In this document: piece by piece, positions 19,448 through 27,793 of the stretch | Layout: every line of letters begins with the position of its first letter | Position numbering within the stretch: the first letter of the stretch is position 1 | Origin: Phycisphaerae bacterium | GTDB taxonomy: Bacteria; Planctomycetota; Phycisphaerae; Phycisphaerales; Phycisphaeraceae | Assembly (NCBI GenBank): GCA_030432595.1 | Contig: JAUIGU010000001.1 | Location: 124,001 to 188,000 of the forward strand | DNA: 64,000 nucleotides | Direction of reading: 5' to 3' | Position numbers and translations under genes: made by a program | The notes under the pieces: model-generated | What the model was told of the DNA's origin: nothing | Seen by the model: only the letters and a program-made list of their open reading frames with translations | The model's database searches: none

Positions 19448-20748
19448 GGTGGCCCGAAGCGTTTCTCGATGGCGGGCAGGATACGCTCCAACTGCATCCC
19501 GCGTGAGCCTTTGAGCAGGACGGTGTCGCCGGGGCGAAGCGCATCGACAATCTCGTCCCGCAGGTCGTCGGACCACGGCGCGGCGTCCGTGAAGAGCGAC
19601 CCGACAAACCAGCATTGGTCGGCGATGCTTCGGATCTCTTCGGACGCCTCGGCGTGGGCACGCGACGAGATGTCGCCGAGTTCGAGCATGTCCGCAAGAA
19701 CGGCGACCTTCCGCCCCGGAACACAACTCAACGCTTCGAACGCAAACGGCAGCGAGTCAGGATTGGCGTTGTAGGCGTCGTGGATCACGGTCAACGATTC
19801 GTACCTCACGCGCTGCATCCGGCCTTCGGGTGTTCGGACAGACCGCAGGGCAAACGATATTCGCTCGTCATTAACACCCAACCACCGACCGACGGCCACG
19901 GCCAGCGCCGCGTTGCGTCGGTTGTGTGCGCCGTCCAAAGGAAAGTCATCCGGGATGGCGGCTTCGTGTTGTTCCAGCAAGACCGGGAGCATGGCCACTT
20001 CGTCCTGGACGTCGTAATGCGGCGCGATGTGGCCGGCCGCAGCCTGTTCAATGAAAACGCCGCCGCCGGGTTGGACCGTGGGTAGGATTGAAGCCTCCTC
20101 TTTCGCCACGCCTTCCAGATCACCAAAGAATTCGAGGTGCTCGGCCCCGATGCTCGTGATCACCGCGACGTCGGGCCGGACGATCGCGCTCAGCGCCGCG
20201 ACCTCGCCGGGGTGGTTGGTACCGACTTCGCAAGCGACGAAGTCGTGTTCGGGCTGCGCGGCGAGCAGGGTGAGCGGGACGCCGAGGTGGTTGTTGAAGC
20301 TTTTGGGGGACTGCGTGCCGGTCTTGCCGCCCCCGGAAGGGTGGGTCAGCACATGGTGGATGAGGTGGCGCGTCGTCGTCTTGCCGTTGGACCCGGCGAC
20401 GGCGATGACCTGGCAGCCACCGTCGGCCAAGACATCGCGGTAGGCGTGCGCCCATTGCGCCAGCGCCTGCACGCAGTCCGACACGATCAACACAGGTGAA
20501 ACACGCGCGCTCTCAAAGCGGTCCGCGTCGTCGACGACGGCGAAGGCTGCGCCTTTATCCAAGGCCATCTCGACGTAGTCGTGCCCGTCGTGGTTCTCGC
20601 CGCGGATCGCGACGTAGATGTGGCCCGGTTGGAGCGTGCGGGTGTCGATGCCGACGCCGGTGATCGCGGTATCGTCGGCGGGTGGGCGGTGGTGGAGCCA
20701 CCGCCCTTCCGCGAGGGTGGCGAGGTGTTGCGGGGTCCAGAACGCCAT
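19432..20748 (-). CDS. murF: UDP-N-acetylmuramoyl-tripeptide--D-alanyl-D-alanine ligase
   Basis: ATP-dependent cytosolic Mur ligase (438 aa) that adds D-Ala-D-Ala to UDP-MurNAc-tripeptide. It has the Mur N-terminal domain (DTRTLQPGHIYVAIRGENHDGH), the ATP loop VAGSNGKTTT (119-126), VACEVGTNHPGEV, ITSIGAEHLEFFG and the C-terminal domain with YNANPDSLPFAFEAL and LLKGSRGMQLE. The start is 4 bases downstream of the murE stop, so the two are surely co-transcribed and probably translationally coupled. The stop codon falls inside a diverged REP unit, so the last few residues may be repeat-derived. Confidence 0.97.
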   Translation of the reverse strand: MAFWTPQHLATLAEGRWLHHRPPADDTAITGVGIDTRTLQPGHIYVAIRGENHDGHDYVEMALDKGAAFAVVDDADRFESARVSPVLIVSDCVQALAQWAHAYRDVLADGGCQVIAVAGSNGKTTTRHLIHHVLTHPSGGGKTGTQSPKSFNNHLGVPLTLLAAQPEHDFVACEVGTNHPGEVAALSAIVRPDVAVITSIGAEHLEFFGDLEGVAKEEASILPTVQPGGGVFIEQAAAGHIAPHYDVQDEVAMLPVLLEQHEAAIPDDFPLDGAHNRRNAALAVAVGRWLGVNDERISFALRSVRTPEGRMQRVRYESLTVIHDAYNANPDSLPFAFEALSCVPGRKVAVLADMLELGDISSRAHAEASEEIRSIADQCWFVGSLFTDAAPWSDDLRDEIVDALRPGDTVLLKGSRGMQLERILPAIEKRFGPPTPPR

Positions 20749-20752
20749 GCGG

Positions 20753-22357
20753 TCAGCAAGGTACCGCGTCCGAGGGCGCGGCCGGGGTCCAGGCCTGCAG
20801 CGCGGCCTCGGCGTGCTCGCGGTCGTCGAAGTGGAGCTTCCGCGTCGCGCCGCCGAATTGGCCCGGAGGGTCGGCGACGACCTGGTAGTCCTCGTGGCCT
20901 TTGCCAGCGATCAGGACGGTGTCGCCGGGGCCGGCGTCGCGGATGGCTTCGGCGATCGCTTGGGCGCGATCGACCTGGACGCGCAGGCGTGCGCGGTCGA
21001 GGTCAGGAACACCTCGCTGCGCATCATCGACGATCGTCTGCGGGTCTTCGCTGCGCGGATTGTCGGAGGTGAGGAACGCGCGGTCGGCGAAGCGCAGGGC
21101 CGCGGCGGTCATGCGTGGCCGCTTGGTGCGGTCGCGGTCGCCGCCGCAGCCGTAGACGACGAACAGTTGCGCGTCGCGGGGCGTGACGGCGCGGACCGCG
21201 GTGCCGGCGTTCTCCAGCGCGTCGGGCGTGTGGGCGTAGTCGACGAGCACGACCGGCCCCGTTCCGTCTTGGCGTCGCACGGGCTCGAGCCGCCCGGGCA
21301 CGGGCGGGCTGGCTTCGAGGCGTTGCCGCAGGTCCCGCGACGTCTGCCGGGCGAGGCAGTGCGCCGCGGCCGCCGCCTGGAGCGCGTTGCTGACGTTGTG
21401 CCGCCCGACCATCGGCAGCGTCGCGACCGCGCTGCCCCAGGGCCCGTCGAACCGGGCGCGCGTGCCGGACGCGGCGAGTTCTTCGGCGACGGCGACGCAG
21501 TGCCCGGGTTGATGCCTCTCGGTTTCGTCGGCGTGGGCGGTGTCGCGGACGTGCGTCCACAGCACCCGGCCCGGCGGCACGCGTTCGGCCATGCGCGGCC
21601 CCGCCGGGTCGTCGCCGTTGATCACCGCCCAGCCCGTGGGCTTGAGTTGTGCAAACAGCGTCGCCTTGGCGTCGGCGTACGCGTCCATGTCGCCGTGGTA
21701 GTCGAGGTGGTCCTGCGTGAGGTTCGTGAACACCGCGGCGTCGAAGGCCAGCCCCGCGACGCGCCCTTGTTCCAGCGCGTGGCTTGAGACCTCCATGACC
21801 GCGGCGGTGCAGCCGTGGCGGACCATGTCGGCGAGGTGTTTTCGCAGTTCGATCGCGCCGGGCGTGGTGAGTTCTGCGGGGGCCGGGCCGGCGGGGTTGC
21901 CGACGTCGGTCCAGACCGTGCCGAGCAGCCCGGCCTTGACGCCCGACGCGCCGAGCAGGTGCTGGGCGAGCATCGCGATGGTGGTCTTGCCGTTGGTGCC
22001 GGTGACGCCCAGCAGCCGGAGCCGATCGGCCGGGTGGTCGTAGAAACGATCGGCGACGCGTCCGGCGAGGATTTGGTCCACCTGCGGCGCGGTGTAGACG
22101 CCGACGTGGGACGGGGTCTCCACACGGCCCGCCGCCTCGGGCAACAGCACGACCGCCGCCCCCTGCTGAATCGCCGCGTCGAGGTAGGACGCCGAAGTGT
22201 CTCGCCACGGGCCGCGTGCGACGTAGAGCATGCCCGCCGCGACCGCCCGGCTGTCGTCCGTCAGGCCGGCGAGCGTCGGCGTGCCGTCCGGCACGGGGCG
22301 GATGCACGTCACCTCGGCGAGCCGGAGCGGTGCGGGATGGGTCGGGTCGTCGTTCAT
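20753..22357 (-). CDS. murE: UDP-N-acetylmuramoyl-tripeptide synthetase, meso-DAP type
   Basis: Mur ligase (534 aa) that adds the third residue of the peptidoglycan stem peptide. The ATP loop is GVTGTNGKTT (117-126). Other blocks are DSRAVAAGMLYVA, MEVSSHALEQGRV, FTNLTQDHLDYHGDM, VDYAHTPDALE and GKGHEDYQ. The substrate motif DNPR (in LTSDNPRSEDP) indicates meso-diaminopimelate, so the wall is likely DAP-type. ATG at 22357 is chosen because upstream codons are not Mur-like. It is the first gene of the murE-murF-mraY group and is divergent from a PilZ-receiver gene. Finding these genes supports a real peptidoglycan wall in this planctomycete. Confidence 0.97.
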   Translation of the reverse strand: MNDDPTHPAPLRLAEVTCIRPVPDGTPTLAGLTDDSRAVAAGMLYVARGPWRDTSASYLDAAIQQGAAVVLLPEAAGRVETPSHVGVYTAPQVDQILAGRVADRFYDHPADRLRLLGVTGTNGKTTIAMLAQHLLGASGVKAGLLGTVWTDVGNPAGPAPAELTTPGAIELRKHLADMVRHGCTAAVMEVSSHALEQGRVAGLAFDAAVFTNLTQDHLDYHGDMDAYADAKATLFAQLKPTGWAVINGDDPAGPRMAERVPPGRVLWTHVRDTAHADETERHQPGHCVAVAEELAASGTRARFDGPWGSAVATLPMVGRHNVSNALQAAAAAHCLARQTSRDLRQRLEASPPVPGRLEPVRRQDGTGPVVLVDYAHTPDALENAGTAVRAVTPRDAQLFVVYGCGGDRDRTKRPRMTAAALRFADRAFLTSDNPRSEDPQTIVDDAQRGVPDLDRARLRVQVDRAQAIAEAIRDAGPGDTVLIAGKGHEDYQVVADPPGQFGGATRKLHFDDREHAEAALQAWTPAAPSDAVPC

Positions 22358-22607
22358 TCGTCGCGTTCGGGGACCCGTCCCGGCCGAAGCCGAGGGGCTC
22401 GATGGATTTCGTTCTCGGATGGCCGCTGCCCGCCGCGGCAGGTTCGAACCCGACCATTTTATCGGGCACCCCGCCCCGGCCGCTGCAACGGCCGCCGGGT
22501 TCCGGATCACAGCCCCACACAAGTCGGCCGCCCGGACCACCGATAGCGACAGTGGGACCGCGCCGCCGAATCCGCGGCGGCGGCGGTCGGGGGGAGGAAG
22601 AGTCACT

Positions 22608-23780
22608 ATGGCCAGCGACGGAAACAAACCCATCGAGACGCTGCGGCTCAGCGCGGCGGAGAAGCAGAAGCTCGTCGAATACGTCGAGCACCAGGGCAAG
22701 CGCCCGGTCGAAGACGACCGCCGCGCGCTGCGCGTGAGCTTTGTGGGACGGAAGGTCTTGATCAAAGTGACCAGCCAGGAAGGCCAGACGATGGTCTGCA
22801 CGGTAGTGCCGCGCAACCTGAGCCGGCGCGGGCTGGCATTCGTGCACGGCCGGTACGTCTACCCCGACTGCGCGTGCGAGATCACCCTGCCGATGCTCAG
22901 CGGCAAGTGGTGCGTCCTCAAGGGCGTGATCCGTCGCTGCCGGCACGTCACGGGGATCGTGCACGAGGTGTCGGTGGTCTTCGACGAGACGATCGACCTG
23001 AATCAGTTCGTGCGCCTCACGACCGAGCAGGCCGAGACCCACCTGGCCGAGATGACCGAAGACGGACTGGGCGAAGACGACCTGGGCAACACGCGCGGCC
23101 GCGTGCTGATCGTGGACGACCTCGCCGCCGACCGCCGCCTCTTCGGCATGTGGATGAAGAAGCTCAACTTCACCGTGAAAGAAGCCCCGGACGTCTCGAG
23201 CGTCCTCCAGGTCATCAATCAGACCAAGTTCGACCTCTTCGTCGTCGACGCCAACCTCGGCGACGAGGACGGGATCGAGCTGATCATGCACCTGCGCGGA
23301 CAGGGCATCCTCTCGCCGGTCATCAGTATCTCCGCGGACGACACGGTTCAGGACCGGGCCCGCGAGGCCGGCGCGTGCGAAACGCTGGCCAAGCCATTCA
23401 CGTTCGAGGACCTCAAGAAGGCGGCGTTCGCGTCGTTGTCGCTCGACGGCGACAAGTCGTCCGACGACAGCCCCATGTTCAGCGACCTGGAAGGCGACGC
23501 GGACATGGCGCCGCTGATCGCCGACTTCGTCAAGGGCCTGGGCGTGTACGTCGCCAAGCTCCGCAGCGCCAACGCCGACTCGGACTTCGAGAGCCTGTCC
23601 CGACTGGCCGGGAACCTCAAGGGTGCGGGCACGAGCCACGGCTTCGCGCCCGTCACCGAGGCCGCGTCGGGCATCGCCGAATCGCTCGCCCAGGAAGAGC
23701 GCGACCTCAACCAGATCCGCGGCGGGGTCAACGAGCTGCTGCACATCATCCGCCGCGTGCAGGCCGCGTACGACGAATGA
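22608..23780 (+). CDS. PilZ - response receiver - degenerate HPt regulator
   Basis: A 390-aa signalling protein. Domains: an N-terminal PilZ-like beta-barrel (about 35-140, DDRRALRVSF and NLSRRGLAFVHG, a possible c-di-GMP site); a receiver domain (about 165-275) with VLIVDD, phospho-acceptor FVVDANLGD (D214), S242 and AKPF (K262); and a C-terminal HPt-like helical domain (about 295-390). The HPt motif HxLKG reads GNLKG, so the phosphorylatable histidine is replaced by G335; a histidine at 344 is off register. The HPt unit probably works by docking, or is non-functional. ATG 22608 has a strong site, GGGGGAGGAAG, upstream. Target pathway unknown. Confidence 0.88.
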   Translation: MASDGNKPIETLRLSAAEKQKLVEYVEHQGKRPVEDDRRALRVSFVGRKVLIKVTSQEGQTMVCTVVPRNLSRRGLAFVHGRYVYPDCACEITLPMLSGKWCVLKGVIRRCRHVTGIVHEVSVVFDETIDLNQFVRLTTEQAETHLAEMTEDGLGEDDLGNTRGRVLIVDDLAADRRLFGMWMKKLNFTVKEAPDVSSVLQVINQTKFDLFVVDANLGDEDGIELIMHLRGQGILSPVISISADDTVQDRAREAGACETLAKPFTFEDLKKAAFASLSLDGDKSSDDSPMFSDLEGDADMAPLIADFVKGLGVYVAKLRSANADSDFESLSRLAGNLKGAGTSHGFAPVTEAASGIAESLAQEERDLNQIRGGVNELLHIIRRVQAAYDE

Positions 23781-23829
23781 TCTCTCCGACACCCGGACAG
23801 ATTCAAAACGAAACTCGGCTTGCGCAGGC

Positions 23830-24840
23830 CTACTTCTGCCCGTACCGCGCGAGCAGATCCACGATCCGCGGCTGGTCAGGGTTCAGCGCCAGCGACTGCC
23901 GCCACGCCTCGACGCCCTTGACCTTGTGGTACGGGTTTTCGTACCGGCCCTCGATGAACAGCGTGACGTGGCACACGCCCTTGCCGTTGAGCGCCGCGAG
24001 GTCGCTCGCGTCGAGTTCCAGCGCCGTGTCGTAGTGCCGCAGCGCCTGCTCGAAACGCCGGAGCTTGAAGTTCGCGTAGCCCATCCGCTCGTGCGCGGTC
24101 GCGCTGGGGCTGCGCCGCAGCAGCGTCTCGAGCGTGTTGATCGCCCGCCCGAAGTTGCCCATCCGGATGTGCGCCTCGGCCAGGCCCAGCAGCACCGGGT
24201 CCTGCAGGTCGCCCAGTTCCGCCGCCTGACGGTACGCCCCGATCGCGCCGTCCCACCGGCTCTGCATCGCGTACGCCACCGCCAGGTTCGACCACGCCGG
24301 CTGGCTGTCGGGGTCCAGACGCGTCGAACGCATCGCGTACGGCAACGCCTGCGCCGGCTGACCCAACTGGATGTACGCGGCGCTCAGATCGCGGTTGGCC
24401 TTAAAACTGTCCGGCACCAGCGACAACGCCCGCAGGTACGCCCGCACCGCCTCCCGCACCTTCCCCGAAAGGTGCTTCGCCAACGCGCTGCCGTACTGCG
24501 CCTCGAAGTTGTTCGGCTCCAGCCGCGCCGCCTGGTTGTACCGCTCCTCAGCCAGGACGTAGTCGCCCTTGCGCTCGTGGATCGACGCGATCGTCAGGTA
24601 CGCCTCCGTCAGCCTCGGGTTCTCCTGGATCGCCAGCGTCAGCGTCGCCAGCGCCGCGTCGTCCTCGCCCTGCGCGATCAGGACGCGGGCCTCCTCCAGA
24701 TAGCTCTGCCCCACGCTCGCGGACGCCGACGACGACTCCGGCAACGTCCGCGTCACACGCGGGCCCTGGCACGCCGGCAACCCCGCAACAACCGCCAACA
24801 GGAGCGCGACGCCCCCCCAACGCTGGATTCCGTCTGACAT
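23830..24840 (-). CDS. TPR-repeat lipoprotein
   Basis: A 336-aa protein with an N-terminal signal and a lipobox-like LPACQG (cleavage before the cysteine), so probably membrane-anchored on the outside. Six or more tetratricopeptide repeats follow (for example AYLTIASIHERKGDYVLAEE, AQYGSALAKHLSGKVREAVR, AWSNLAVAYAMQSRWDGAIG and AHERMGYANFKLRRFEQALR). TPRs mediate protein-protein contact; no enzyme domain is present. ATG at 24840 has AGGAAGG upstream. It is divergent from nadE. Partners cannot be inferred from the neighbours. Confidence 0.85.
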   Translation of the reverse strand: MSDGIQRWGGVALLLAVVAGLPACQGPRVTRTLPESSSASASVGQSYLEEARVLIAQGEDDAALATLTLAIQENPRLTEAYLTIASIHERKGDYVLAEERYNQAARLEPNNFEAQYGSALAKHLSGKVREAVRAYLRALSLVPDSFKANRDLSAAYIQLGQPAQALPYAMRSTRLDPDSQPAWSNLAVAYAMQSRWDGAIGAYRQAAELGDLQDPVLLGLAEAHIRMGNFGRAINTLETLLRRSPSATAHERMGYANFKLRRFEQALRHYDTALELDASDLAALNGKGVCHVTLFIEGRYENPYHKVKGVEAWRQSLALNPDQPRIVDLLARYGQK

Positions 24841-24914
24841 GCTGGGCCTTCCTGGGATACACGCTCGTGAGATTCTCGGAACTTGCGCCGACGGAAACGC
24901 CTCCGCCGCCGCCG

Positions 24915-24920
24915 TACAAT
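24915..24920 (+). promoter_or_regulatory. TACAAT -10-like box 9 bases before nadE
   Basis: TACAAT, then 9 bases, then ATG 24930. There is no ribosome binding site. The predicted leader is about 3 bases or less. Confidence 0.45.
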
Positions 24921-24929
24921 CCGCACCCA

Positions 24930-26708
24930 ATGCGGATCACGCTCGCACAGATTAACCCAACGGTCGGCGACATCGCCGGCAACACCCGAATCATCGCGCA
25001 GCAACTCGACGCGGCCGATAAAAACGGCTCCGACCTGATCGTCTTCCCCGAGATGTCCCTGCTGGGCTACCCGCCCAAGGACCTCCTGCTCAAACCAGAC
25101 GTCATCGACCGCTGCCGCGCCGCCGTCGAGACGCTCGCCCAGCGCTGCACCCGGACCGCCGCCATTATCGGGCTGCCCGTCTGGTCCGACCACGCCCGGG
25201 GACGCACCCTCCACAACTCCGTCGCCGTCTGCCACGCCGGCCGCGTCCACGCCTGGCACCACAAGGCCCTGCTGCCCACCTACGACGTCTTCGACGAACT
25301 CCGCTACTTCGAGCCCGGCCCCCGCGTGGATGTCACCAACCTGCCCCTCAAGCCGGACCCTGAGCGAAGCAAAGGTCCGGGTCATCTGCGCCTCGGCATC
25401 TCCATCTGCGAAGACCTCTGGGGCGCCGCCGAGCACACGCAGCGCCGCATCTACCACGACAACCCCATCGACGAACTCGCCGCCGCCGGGGCCGAACTGT
25501 TTATCAACGTCTCCGCCTCGCCCTTCGTCGCCGGCAAACACCCCAAACGCCTCGCGATCATGGCCGACCTCGCGCGTCGCCACCGCATGCCGATCTTCTT
25601 CTGCAACCAGGTCGGCGGCAACGACGAGCTCGTCTTCGACGGCCGCTCCTGCGTCTTCGACGCCGAGGGGAACCTCGTCGCCCAGGCGGCGGGGTTCGAG
25701 GAAGACGCGCTCGTGATCGAAACGCCCGAACGGGGGTCTGGGGTCTGGGGCTTGGCCGGTCAAACCCGAAGCTCGATCTCCAACCCCCAAGCCCCAGACC
25801 CCGGCCCTGAAGCCGAGGTGCACAGCGCCCTCGTGCTCGGCCTCCGTGACTACGCCCGCAAGTGCGGCTTCAAGTCCGTCGTCATCGGGCTCTCCGGCGG
25901 AATCGACTCGGCCGTGACCGCCGCCGTCGCCGTCGCCGCGCTCGGACCCGAAAACGTGCGCGGCGTCACGATGCCGTCACGCTACAGCTCGCAAGGCTCG
26001 GTCTCCGACGCACAAAAGCTCGCCGAGGCGTTGGGCATTGCGTTTCACACCGTTCCGATCGAAGACGCTCACCGCGCCATGGAGTCCACCGTCCAACCCG
26101 TCTTCAACGACGTGCTCGGCGACCAAAACCAACCCGGCGTCACCGAGGAAAACATCCAGGCCCGCCTCCGCGGCGTCATCCTCATGGCGATGTCCAACAA
26201 GTTCGGCTCCCTGCTGGTCACCACCGGCAACAAGTCCGAGCTCGCCGTCGGCTACTGCACGCTCTACGGCGACATGGCCGGCGGGTTTTCCGTCCTCGCC
26301 GACGTGCCCAAGATGCTCGTCTACCAACTCGCCCGCTGGATCAACGACAGCAACGACTCGCCCCTGCGTCAACAGTTCGGCCGCGCGACGATCCCCGAAG
26401 ACACCATCACCAAACCGCCCTCCGCCGAGCTGCGCCCCGACCAGACCGACCAGGACTCGCTGCCGCCCTACGAACAACTCGACGAGATCATCGAGCGCTA
26501 CGTCGAGGACGAAGAGTCCGCCCGCACCATCATCGATCAAACCGGCTACGACGCCGAGACCGTGCTCCGCATCGTGCGCCTCATCGACCTCAACGAATAC
26601 AAACGCAAACAGGCCGCACCCGGTCTGAAGATCACCGGCCGCGCGTTCGGGTTCGGCCGACGCATGCCCATGGCCCAGCGCTACGACCCCCGGCACGGCG
26701 TCGAATAA
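24930..26708 (+). CDS. nadE: Glutamine-dependent NAD+ synthetase with two in-frame insertions
   Basis: Final step of NAD biosynthesis: amidates nicotinate adenine dinucleotide using ammonia channelled from glutamine. The product is 592 aa. An N-terminal nitrilase-type glutaminase domain carries the E-K-C triad (FPEMSLLGYPP E41, HHKALLP K112, SICEDLW C160). The C-terminal synthetase domain (about 300-592) has the ATP loop GLSGGIDSA (322-327), TTGNKSELAVGYCTLYGDMAGG and TKPPSAELRPDQTDQDSLPPY. Two segments look like repeat-derived insertions. One is PDPERSKGPG (142-151, encoded by 25353-25384). The other is the G-rich/C-rich inverted repeat of residues 268-291 at the domain junction (25732-25803). 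Both keep frame. Confidence 0.96.
   Translation: MRITLAQINPTVGDIAGNTRIIAQQLDAADKNGSDLIVFPEMSLLGYPPKDLLLKPDVIDRCRAAVETLAQRCTRTAAIIGLPVWSDHARGRTLHNSVAVCHAGRVHAWHHKALLPTYDVFDELRYFEPGPRVDVTNLPLKPDPERSKGPGHLRLGISICEDLWGAAEHTQRRIYHDNPIDELAAAGAELFINVSASPFVAGKHPKRLAIMADLARRHRMPIFFCNQVGGNDELVFDGRSCVFDAEGNLVAQAAGFEEDALVIETPERGSGVWGLAGQTRSSISNPQAPDPGPEAEVHSALVLGLRDYARKCGFKSVVIGLSGGIDSAVTAAVAVAALGPENVRGVTMPSRYSSQGSVSDAQKLAEALGIAFHTVPIEDAHRAMESTVQPVFNDVLGDQNQPGVTEENIQARLRGVILMAMSNKFGSLLVTTGNKSELAVGYCTLYGDMAGGFSVLADVPKMLVYQLARWINDSNDSPLRQQFGRATIPEDTITKPPSAELRPDQTDQDSLPPYEQLDEIIERYVEDEESARTIIDQTGYDAETVLRIVRLIDLNEYKRKQAAPGLKITGRAFGFGRRMPMAQRYDPRHGVE
25353..25384. repeat. In-frame palindromic element in the nadE glutaminase domain
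   Basis: Arms CCGGACC (25353-25359) and GGTCCGG (25374-25380) enclose CTGAGCGAAGCAAA. It encodes PDPERSKGPG just before the catalytic ICEDLW segment, in a loop that is normally about 12 residues shorter (from memory of the family). The CTGAGCGAAGC core is shared with common dispersed repeats of other bacteria. Confidence 0.6.
25732..25803. repeat. In-frame inverted repeat at the nadE domain junction
   Basis: Left arm 25732-25755 (GGGGGTCTGGGGTCTGGGG...) and right arm 25780-25803 (...AAGCCCCAGACCCCGG) with a 24-base loop. The 72 bases keep frame and encode residues 268-291 between the two enzyme domains. The same arm type occurs at 38050-38158 and 39253-39409. Confidence 0.8.
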
Positions 26709-26743
26709 CCCGGAAAACGAAGGGAAAACCGCATCGGTCCCGG

Positions 26744-26840
26744 ACGCCACGGTCGCTCGCGACCGTGTCTCGTAGACTTCCATAGACATTCGTAAGTCAT
26801 CCGCTGTACCGCACGGTCGCGAGCGACCGTGGCACCCGGC
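26744..26840. repeat. REPIN-like element, family B, copy 2
   Basis: Left unit GCCACGGTCGC-TC-GCGACCGTG then TCTCG; right unit GCACGGTCGC-GA-GCGACCGTGGCACCC. The two palindromic units are inverted around a central 48-base spacer. It fills most of the nadE to sugar-kinase gap. Confidence 0.85.
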
Positions 26841-26859
26841 AACAACCTTCCGCCAAACC

Positions 26860-27783
26860 ATGCCCGATCCATCTCCCACCGTCGTCGGCCTCGGCGAAGC
26901 CCTCTTCGACCTCTTCGACACCGGCCCCAAGCTCGGCGGCGCGCCGCTCAACGTCGCCGTCCACGCCCACCAACTCCTCCAACCCCACGGCGGCGCCGGC
27001 GCGGTCGCCTCCCGCGTCGGAAACGACGAACTCGGCCACAAGGTCAAACACGAACTCACCCAACGCGGCATGACCACCGCCCACCTCCAGACCGACCCCG
27101 ACCGCCCCACCGGCACCGTCGAAGTCGAACGCACCGACGACGGCGGCCATACGTTCCACATCAAACACAACGCCGCGTGGGACCACCTCGCCTGGACCGA
27201 CGACCTCGAATCCCTCGCCCCAAGCTGCGCCGCCGTCGCCTTCGGCTCCCTCGCCCAGCGCAGCCCCACCAGCCGCGCGACCATCCAACGCTTCATCGAC
27301 ACGGCAACCAATGCCATCAAACTCTTCGACGTCAACCTCCGCCGCTCCGACGGCACCGACTTCTACGACGCCGACTCGATCACCGCCGGCTGCGCCGCCG
27401 CCGACTTTGTCAAACTCAACGACGAGGAACTCGACACCGTCTGCAACCTCACCGGCACCAAAGACGCCTACGACCTCCGCAAATGCTTCAGCCTGCGCGG
27501 CGTCGTCTTCACTCGTGGCAAAGACGGCACCGCCGCCTTCACCGCCGACGGCTTCGTCGAAGGCCAGCCGTGCCAAATGGACCGCGACGACGACGCGGAC
27601 ACCGTCGGCGCCGGCGACGCCTGCTCCGCGGGGTTTCTCGCCGCCCTCGTCTGCGGCGCGGACCTGACCACCGCCCTGAGCGTCTCGAACCTCACCGGCG
27701 CGTACGTCGCCTCGAAACCCGGCGCAACCCCCACATTCCCCGATTCGCTGCACGAACGCGTCAACGCGTTGCTCACCACGTGA
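26860..27783 (+). CDS. PfkB-family carbohydrate kinase (fructokinase-like)
   Basis: A 307-aa ribokinase-fold sugar kinase. The N-terminal signature is VVGLGEALFDLFDTGPKLGGAPLNVAVHAHQL, resembling fructokinases. The C-terminal PfkB signature is DTVGAGDACSAGFLAAL with the catalytic base D253. LFDVNLR and VKLNDEEL match ATP/sugar-site blocks. It phosphorylates a sugar (probably fructose) with ATP in the cytosol; specificity is inferred from motif similarity only. It follows nadE after a REPIN-like element. No sugar transporter is adjacent. Confidence 0.9.
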   Translation: MPDPSPTVVGLGEALFDLFDTGPKLGGAPLNVAVHAHQLLQPHGGAGAVASRVGNDELGHKVKHELTQRGMTTAHLQTDPDRPTGTVEVERTDDGGHTFHIKHNAAWDHLAWTDDLESLAPSCAAVAFGSLAQRSPTSRATIQRFIDTATNAIKLFDVNLRRSDGTDFYDADSITAGCAAADFVKLNDEELDTVCNLTGTKDAYDLRKCFSLRGVVFTRGKDGTAAFTADGFVEGQPCQMDRDDDADTVGAGDACSAGFLAALVCGADLTTALSVSNLTGAYVASKPGATPTFPDSLHERVNALLTT

Positions 27784-27793
27784 ATCCAAAAAG

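Noticed and set aside
18121-19506. Long plus-strand frame covering mraY
   Set aside because: It is antisense to a clear MraY and has only histidine/arginine-rich low-complexity sequence.
22435-22480. Possible tRNA (GGTTCGAACCC T-arm-like string)
   Set aside because: Only the T-loop-like string is present; no acceptor, D or anticodon stems can be drawn on either strand.
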